51,889 nt of DNA, taken from assembly GCA_022843925.1 (NCBI GenBank), contig JALHMS010000031.1, forward strand, positions 1 through 51,889, in the 5' to 3' direction. Each line of letters opens with the position of its first letter. Within the stretch, counting starts at the first letter, position 1. This DNA is from Burkholderiales bacterium. Its GTDB lineage: Bacteria > Pseudomonadota > Gammaproteobacteria > Burkholderiales > Ga0077523. Both the position numbers and the translations under genes were made by a program. Under the pieces are notes generated by a model. It worked only from the letters and a program-made list of their open reading frames with translations. It made no database searches and was not told where the DNA came from. Shown in pieces: positions 46,477 through 51,889 of this stretch.

Positions 46477-46689
46477 CCAACGGAGCAGGCGCGTTGCATA
46501 AAGCCTGACATCACTGAGGATATAAGCGCCGACGAGCCCAAGGCGTCGTGCTTCGCCACCCCCGGAGCGCCTCGACCCGCGGCCTGCCCCCGATGCTTGT
46601 CCCTGCACCCGTGCAGACGCAGGCGGGCAAAGATCGGCACCTGACAACGAAGTCAGACCCGTTCCCTGCGGGTGCAAGGATTCTGATCC

Positions 46690-49600
46690 ATGGCACGATC
46701 GGTCCGCCGAGACAAGGCGTCCGGGTCCAGCGAGGCCGGCGTCGTCGTAGAAATCCCACCCCCGAGCGCTGTACCGGTTCCTCCCCCCTCCGAAGCTTCC
46801 GCCGCGCTTCCGCAAGCCGACCTGCGGCTCGTCGTGGGCATCGGCGCATCCGCCGGCGGACTCGAAGCCTTGCGCGCGCTGGTCGCCCATCTTCCAACCG
46901 TCTCGCGCATGTCGTACGTCATCGCGCAACACCTCTCGCCGACCCACGAGAGCCTCCTGGTCCAGTTGCTCGCCCGGGAGACCCCGCTCCCCGTCCGCGA
47001 GATCCAGGACGGCATGCGCATCGAGGCGAACGTGATCTACATCACGCCGGCGAACCGGCACGTCGTCCTCGCGAATCAACACCTCCGGCTCACGGCTCCT
47101 GCGGGTCGCTCGAAGCCGAAGCCTTCGGTGGACATGCTGCTCACCTCGATCGCCGAGGAACAGGGCGAGGCCGCAGTGGGCATCGTGCTCTCCGGGACGG
47201 GTTCCGACGGCGCCAACGGCATCCGCGCGATCCATGCGGCAGGCGGGATGACCTTCGCGCAGGACGACGCGACGGCGAAGTACAACGGGATGCCCCAGGC
47301 GGCGATGCAGACGGACTGCGTCGATTTCGTGATGCCGCCGGAACAGATCGCCCGGAAGCTCGCGTCCATCGCCGATCGCTCGGAGCAGTTCGATTCCGCA
47401 GCGGAGACCTCGGCGCCACCCGCCTCGACGTACGAGCGCCTCTTCGATCTCGTCCTGAAGCGCACCGGCCACAATTTCCTGAACTACAAGGAGACCACGG
47501 TGCGCCGGCGCCTCACGCGGCGCATGGCGGCGACGCACGTCGACTCGCTGAAGTCCTACGAGGCGTTCCTGCGGACGAGTCCGGCCGAGATCGACCGGCT
47601 CACCCAGGACATCCTGATCTCGGTGACGTCGTTCTTCCGCGACCCTGCGAGCTGGAAGGCCCTGGACGCGCGGATGGGCGAGATGCTGAAGAAGAAGTCG
47701 CCGGGCACCGAGATCCGCATCTGGGTCGCCGCCTGCGCGACCGGCGAGGAGGCCTACTCGGTGGCCATCCTCCTCCTCGAGGCGATGCACCGGCTGAAGC
47801 GCGAGTCCAGGGTGCAGATCTTCGCGACGGACGTCGACGCGCGTGCCCTCGCCCGCGCCCGCCGCGGGCTGTTCCCGAAGTCGATCGAGACGAATCTCGA
47901 CGCGTCCCTGCTGCGGCGCTATTTCGTGCGCGTGGGTGACTCCTACCAGATCGCGAAATCGGTCCGCGACCTGCTGGTGTTCTCGAGCCACGACGTCACG
48001 CGCGACCCGCCGTTCCTGCGACTGGATCTCGTCACCTGCCGCAACCTGCTCATCTACTTCAAGCCCGAGACCCAGGCGCGCCTCCTCGGGCTCTTCCATT
48101 TCTCGCTGCTGCCCGAGGGCCTGCTGTTCCTGGGCAAATCCGAGAACATCGGTCTCGCGGAGAAGCTCTACCAGCCGCTCGACGAGCGCAGCCGCCTCTA
48201 CGCCCGCATCGACATCGCCCACTCGGTGGCGGTGACCGTCGCGAGCGCGCGCCGCGACACGTCGTTCCGCCTGTCCGTACCGTCCGGGCGTCAGGCGTCA
48301 CCGCTCCCCGAGCGGGTGCTGGGCGCGGTGCAGCAGCATCTGCTGCCGCCGGGCATCCTGATCACCTCCGAGTTGGAGCTGCGCCACGTCTACGGCGACG
48401 TCTCCCGCATGGTCCGCGTGGCCTCGGGTACACCGGACCTCACGTTGAACAGCATGATGTCGCAGGATCTCCGCCTCGAGATCCGGTCGCTCACGATGAA
48501 ATCCCGGCGCTCGGGCGGCGCTGTGACGACGTCGCCGCTGCTCATCGACGAGGATGGCGGACGCGCGCGCATCACCGTGCTGCCGGTGGCGGGGGCGACG
48601 CCCGAGGAATCGCTCTACCTCGTCCTGTTCGCGCCGGAGAGCGCAGTGCCGACGCCCGAACGGCGGGCCGTTCCCGGTGCGAGCACGACCGATCGGGACG
48701 ACATCATCCACGACCTCGAGGAGCAGCTCGCCGCCAACCGCGAGAACCTGCAGACGGTGGTGGAGGAGCTCGAGACCTCGAACGAGGAACTGCAGTCGCT
48801 CAACGAGGAGCTGCAGTCGGCGAACGAGGAACTGCAATCCACCAACGAGGAACTCGAGACCGCGAACGAGGAGCTGCAGTCCACCAACGAGGAACTCACG
48901 ACGGTCAACGAGGAACTCGAGACCAAGACGCAGGAGATCCTGTCGATCAACACGGATCTCCAGAACGTGAAGGACAGCATCGCGATGCCGCTTGTCGTCG
49001 TCGACGGGCAGATGCGCCTCATGCTCTGCAACCCGCCGGCGGCCAGGGTGTTCGGCGCCACCGACGAAGTGCTGGGTCACATCCTGTTCACGCTCCCGTG
49101 CACCATCGACGTCGCCCCGCTGAAGGAGCTCGTCCCGCAGGTCATGGCGACCGGCGAGAACATGGCGATGCAGGTCTCCGGCTTCCGCGAGTACCTGATG
49201 CAGGTCCAGCCCTATCGGGACGGGCGCAGCGTGGTGCGCGGGGCGGTGATCACCATGTTCGACAACACCGAGCTGATCGCAGCCCAGCGGGTATTGCGCG
49301 ACCAGGCCGAAGTGCTGCGCGAGGCGGAGCGCTTCTCGCGCTCGACCCTCGATGCGCTGCCGCACCAGATGTGCGTGCTCGACGAGCGCGGCACGATCAT
49401 CGCGGTCAACGCCACGTGGCGGATGTTCGCCGAGGAGAACGGCGGCTCCCCGGAGACCAGTTCCATCGGCACGAACTACCTCGACGTGTGCCGCCGCGCG
49501 AACGATGCGGAACCGAACGAGGCCGGTATCGTGGAATCCGGCATCCTCGGTGTTCTGCATGGCCTGCAGGCGGAGTTCGCGCTCGAGTACCCATGCCGCA

Positions 49601-51774
49601 CGAAGGAGGGGGACCGGTGGTTCCGGCTGGTCGTCAGCCCGTTCTCGGGCGCCGGCGCGCGGCGCGTGGTCGTCGTGCACGAGGACATCACGGCGCGCAA
49701 GGAGTCGACCCGCCAGTTGCGGCTGCAGTCGCGCGCCCTCGACGGCAGCGTGAGCGGGATCCTGATCTGCGACGCCCGCCGGGACGACCTTCCGATCCTG
49801 TATGCCAACCGGGGGTTCGAACTGCTGACCGGCTTCGCGCAGGGCGATCTGATCGGACGCAATCCGCGCTTTCTCGCCGAGGAGCCGATCCCGGGTCACG
49901 ATCTCGGCGTGCACCTCGACGAAGTCATCGCCCAGGGGATCGTCCGGAGCACGCTGCGCGCGGTGCGTCGTGACGGCTCCACGTTCTGGAATGATCTCGC
50001 CGTCTACCCGGTGGCGGACGAGCAGGGTCGCACCGAGTTCGTCGTGGCCGTGTTCACCGACGTCACGCACGCCGTCGCCGCCCGCGAGCAGATCCAGACG
50101 AGCCTCGAACGGGAGCGCGCGACCCTCGCGTTCGCCGAGGTGGGCACCTTCGACTGGGATCTCCGTTCCGGACACGTCGAGCACTCGCAGATCAGCGAAC
50201 GGTTGTGGGGGGTGGAGGGCGAAGGTCCCAAGCACACCTACGCGCTCATGCGCAGCCGCATCCACGAGACCGACCTGCCCGCGTTCGACGATGCCGTGCG
50301 GCTCTGCCTCGCCGGCCACAGCACCCTCGACATCGAGTTCCGCCTGGCGCTGCCCGAGGACCGGCCCCGCTGGCTCCACGCGAAGGGCGACGCCATCGTG
50401 AACGGCGAAGGCCTTCCGACGAAGCTGCTGTGCCTCTGCCAGGACATCACCCAGCGGCGCGAGACCGAGGAGCAGATCCGCTACATCGCCCATCACGACG
50501 CGCTCACCGACCTGCCCAACCGCACCCTCTTCCGCGACCGACTGAACCAGGCGCTCGTGGCCGCGCGGCGCAATCGCAGCCGGGTGGCCGTGCTCTTCCT
50601 CGACCTCGACCACTTCAAGAACATCAACGACTCCCTCGGCCACCAGGCCGGTGACCGCCTCCTGCAGGCCGTGGCGAACCGCCTGCGCGCCTGCGTGCGG
50701 GCGAGCGACACCGTATGCCGCAACAGCGGCGACGAGTACACGGTGCTGCTGCCCAACATGCGCGACACGGGCGAGGCCGGCCACGTCGCAGCGAAGATCG
50801 TCGAGGCGCTGTCCGAGCCGCATCATCTCGACGGCCACGAGGTGATGGCGACACCCAGCATCGGGATCAGCATCTTTCCCGACGACGGCGAGAACATCGA
50901 CGTGCTGCTGAAGAACGCCGATGCCGCGATGTACCACGCGAAGGGCTCCGGCCGGGGCAACTATCAGTTCTTCACCGCGGAGCTGAACGCCCGCGTGAAC
51001 GAACACCTGTCGGTCAGCAGCGATCTCCGCAAGGGGCTCCGCGAGCAGCAGTTCCGGATGTTCTACCAGCCGCAGTTCAGCCTGCCGGACCGCCGACTCT
51101 CGGGTGCCGAGGCCCTCATCCGCTGGGAGCACCCGCGCCGCGGACTCGTGCTTCCCAATGCCTTCATCCCCGTCGCCGAGGAGAGCGAACTCATCCTCGA
51201 CCTGGGGGACTGGGTGCTGCGGGAGGTCTGCAGACAGGTTCGCGAATGGGAGGATCAGGGCCTGGTCGGCGTGCCCATCGCCGTGAACTTCTCCGCGCAG
51301 CAGTTCCGCCAGCGCAGGCTCCTGCAGTCGGTCACCGAAGCGCTGCGGATGAGCGGGGTCGATCCGTCGCTCCTGGAACTCGAACTGACCGAGCGGATCA
51401 TCATGGGCGATCCGGACGAGGCGATCGAGATCGTCCGCGGCCTGAACAGCCTGGGCATCCGGCTGAGCCTGGACGACTTCGGGGTCGGCTATTCGAACCT
51501 CGGTCACCTGAAGCGCTTCCCGTTCGATCGCATCAAGATCGACATGTCGCTCGTGCGCGAGCTGCCCGAGAGCCAGTCGGACCGCGCGATCGTGAAAGCC
51601 ATCATCGACATGGGGCACAGCCTCAACCTGCAGGTCCTGGCGGAGGGCGTCGAGCGCCCGGACGAACTCGCCGTCCTGCAGAACGCAGGCTGCGACGGGT
51701 TCCAGGGGTACTTCGGGAGTGCGGTGCTGTCGGCCGGCGACTTCGGATCCCTGCTGGAGCGCCGTGTCCACTAG
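46690..51774 (+). CDS. CheB-CheR-coiled coil-PAS-GGDEF-EAL fusion protein
   Basis: 1694-residue cytoplasmic signalling protein with no transmembrane segment. Order: CheB methylesterase (about 46-235; Ser in GIGASAGGLEAL, His in SPTHESLL, Asp in SGTGSDGANGI), CheR methyltransferase (about 240-505; TGEEAYSVAILL), a heptad-like coiled coil of NEELQS/NEELET repeats (about 672-770) and four PAS domains (about 772-1255). A GGDEF domain (about 1262-1430) follows, then an EAL domain (1445-1690). The GGDEF motif reads SGDEY, with an RxxD inhibitory site (RASD) five residues before it. The EAL domain keeps EALIRW, ELTERI, DDFGVGYS, KID and EGVE, so phosphodiesterase activity is likely. ATG at 46690. 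It is not near chemotaxis genes. Confidence 0.93.
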   Translation: MARSVRRDKASGSSEAGVVVEIPPPSAVPVPPPSEASAALPQADLRLVVGIGASAGGLEALRALVAHLPTVSRMSYVIAQHLSPTHESLLVQLLARETPLPVREIQDGMRIEANVIYITPANRHVVLANQHLRLTAPAGRSKPKPSVDMLLTSIAEEQGEAAVGIVLSGTGSDGANGIRAIHAAGGMTFAQDDATAKYNGMPQAAMQTDCVDFVMPPEQIARKLASIADRSEQFDSAAETSAPPASTYERLFDLVLKRTGHNFLNYKETTVRRRLTRRMAATHVDSLKSYEAFLRTSPAEIDRLTQDILISVTSFFRDPASWKALDARMGEMLKKKSPGTEIRIWVAACATGEEAYSVAILLLEAMHRLKRESRVQIFATDVDARALARARRGLFPKSIETNLDASLLRRYFVRVGDSYQIAKSVRDLLVFSSHDVTRDPPFLRLDLVTCRNLLIYFKPETQARLLGLFHFSLLPEGLLFLGKSENIGLAEKLYQPLDERSRLYARIDIAHSVAVTVASARRDTSFRLSVPSGRQASPLPERVLGAVQQHLLPPGILITSELELRHVYGDVSRMVRVASGTPDLTLNSMMSQDLRLEIRSLTMKSRRSGGAVTTSPLLIDEDGGRARITVLPVAGATPEESLYLVLFAPESAVPTPERRAVPGASTTDRDDIIHDLEEQLAANRENLQTVVEELETSNEELQSLNEELQSANEELQSTNEELETANEELQSTNEELTTVNEELETKTQEILSINTDLQNVKDSIAMPLVVVDGQMRLMLCNPPAARVFGATDEVLGHILFTLPCTIDVAPLKELVPQVMATGENMAMQVSGFREYLMQVQPYRDGRSVVRGAVITMFDNTELIAAQRVLRDQAEVLREAERFSRSTLDALPHQMCVLDERGTIIAVNATWRMFAEENGGSPETSSIGTNYLDVCRRANDAEPNEAGIVESGILGVLHGLQAEFALEYPCRTKEGDRWFRLVVSPFSGAGARRVVVVHEDITARKESTRQLRLQSRALDGSVSGILICDARRDDLPILYANRGFELLTGFAQGDLIGRNPRFLAEEPIPGHDLGVHLDEVIAQGIVRSTLRAVRRDGSTFWNDLAVYPVADEQGRTEFVVAVFTDVTHAVAAREQIQTSLERERATLAFAEVGTFDWDLRSGHVEHSQISERLWGVEGEGPKHTYALMRSRIHETDLPAFDDAVRLCLAGHSTLDIEFRLALPEDRPRWLHAKGDAIVNGEGLPTKLLCLCQDITQRRETEEQIRYIAHHDALTDLPNRTLFRDRLNQALVAARRNRSRVAVLFLDLDHFKNINDSLGHQAGDRLLQAVANRLRACVRASDTVCRNSGDEYTVLLPNMRDTGEAGHVAAKIVEALSEPHHLDGHEVMATPSIGISIFPDDGENIDVLLKNADAAMYHAKGSGRGNYQFFTAELNARVNEHLSVSSDLRKGLREQQFRMFYQPQFSLPDRRLSGAEALIRWEHPRRGLVLPNAFIPVAEESELILDLGDWVLREVCRQVREWEDQGLVGVPIAVNFSAQQFRQRRLLQSVTEALRMSGVDPSLLELELTERIIMGDPDEAIEIVRGLNSLGIRLSLDDFGVGYSNLGHLKRFPFDRIKIDMSLVRELPESQSDRAIVKAIIDMGHSLNLQVLAEGVERPDELAVLQNAGCDGFQGYFGSAVLSAGDFGSLLERRVH

Positions 51775-51889
51775 TACATTGAACCAATGAATATGCACCT
51801 AGTCGAAGGTGCATGAACAAAATGAACCTGAGTGCTTCCGAGCGGCAGGAACTGATGGCGATGCAACGCAGCCGCACATTGGCCGTGGG
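51775..51889 (+). mobile_element. Start of an IS630-like element (partial)
   Basis: From just after the fusion gene stop, base composition drops and a 7-base inverted repeat (TGCACCT 51794-51800, AGGTGCA 51807-51813) precedes a transposase-like start. IS630 elements insert at TA, and TA occurs at the junction. The exact left end cannot be fixed because the element runs off the window. Confidence 0.55.
51813..51889 (+). CDS. IS630-family transposase, N-terminal fragment (window edge)
   Basis: The reading frame from ATG 51813 gives MNKMNLSASERQELMAMQRS and then RTLAV before the window ends. LSASERQELMAM...R resembles the helix-turn-helix start of IS630/winged-helix transposases. An ATG at 51822 is the alternative start. 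Only 25 codons are visible, so the family call is tentative. Confidence 0.5.
   Translation, partial: MNKMNLSASERQELMAMQRSRTLAV

Noticed and set aside
46449-46540. Possible small RNA or riboswitch in the leader of the fusion gene
   Set aside because: No conserved riboswitch core or stable multi-stem layout could be recognised by eye.
48298-51798. 1166-codon minus-strand frame opposite the CheB-CheR fusion
   Set aside because: Antisense shadow; its apparent repeats mirror the NEELQS coiled coil of the real gene.

Overview
High-GC bacterial chromosome, most likely a purple or aerobic anoxygenic phototrophic proteobacterium. I lean to Beta- or Gammaproteobacteria: bchFNBHLM-lhaA-puhABC is followed by the aerobic cyclase acsF, and REP elements of a type common in Gammaproteobacteria occur downstream. 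The lineage is inferred from gene content and not proven. No tRNA, rRNA or CRISPR was seen.

Region 1 (1-17131, minus strand) is one long transcription unit of a photosynthesis gene cluster, read from right to left: bchF, bchN, bchB, bchH, bchL, bchM, lhaA, puhA, puhB, puhC, acsF, puhE, bchI and bchD (the last cut by the window edge). Most junctions overlap by 1-26 bases or leave only a few bases. It encodes Mg chelatase (BchHID), methyltransferase (BchM), oxidative cyclase (AcsF), dark protochlorophyllide reductase (BchLNB), the 3-vinyl hydratase (BchF), the reaction-centre H subunit and assembly factors. bchC, bchXYZ, pufBALM and crt genes are not in the window.

Region 2 (17132-28302, plus strand) starts at a divergent regulatory region. 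It carries the B12-type antirepressor ppaA/aerR, the repressor ppsR, then bchG, a second PucC-family transporter gene, bchP, tspO and a small membrane protein. A second, degenerate PpsR-like gene follows, 11 bases ahead of a bacteriophytochrome gene (bphP). The heme oxygenase that would make its biliverdin chromophore (bphO) converges from the other strand. Oxygen/redox (PpsR, AcsF), B12 and blue light (AerR), tetrapyrrole (TspO) and far-red light (BphP) inputs are therefore all encoded beside the pigment genes.

Region 3 (29233-34249) holds a cytochrome P450 and a minus-strand group: ECF sigma factor, membrane anti-sigma factor, lipoprotein subtilase and TorF-like outer-membrane protein. The anti-sigma factor and the protease appear to share an I9-propeptide-like domain and the hexapeptide EYRTLA. 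This is the best candidate here for an undescribed signalling circuit.

Region 4 (34499-46347) is ordinary chromosome: a dihaem cytochrome c, 3-hydroxyisobutyryl-CoA hydrolase, a cupin, a triple REP-type repeat array, an SPFH/NfeD pair, a Tat-exported Cys-rich copper-storage-like protein, acetoacetyl-CoA synthetase, an orphan ABC permease and a TRAP transporter operon with an exported cyclase-family hydrolase.

Region 5 (46690-51889) is a 1694-residue CheB-CheR-coiled coil-PAS-GGDEF-EAL fusion, followed immediately by the start of an IS630-like element that runs off the window.
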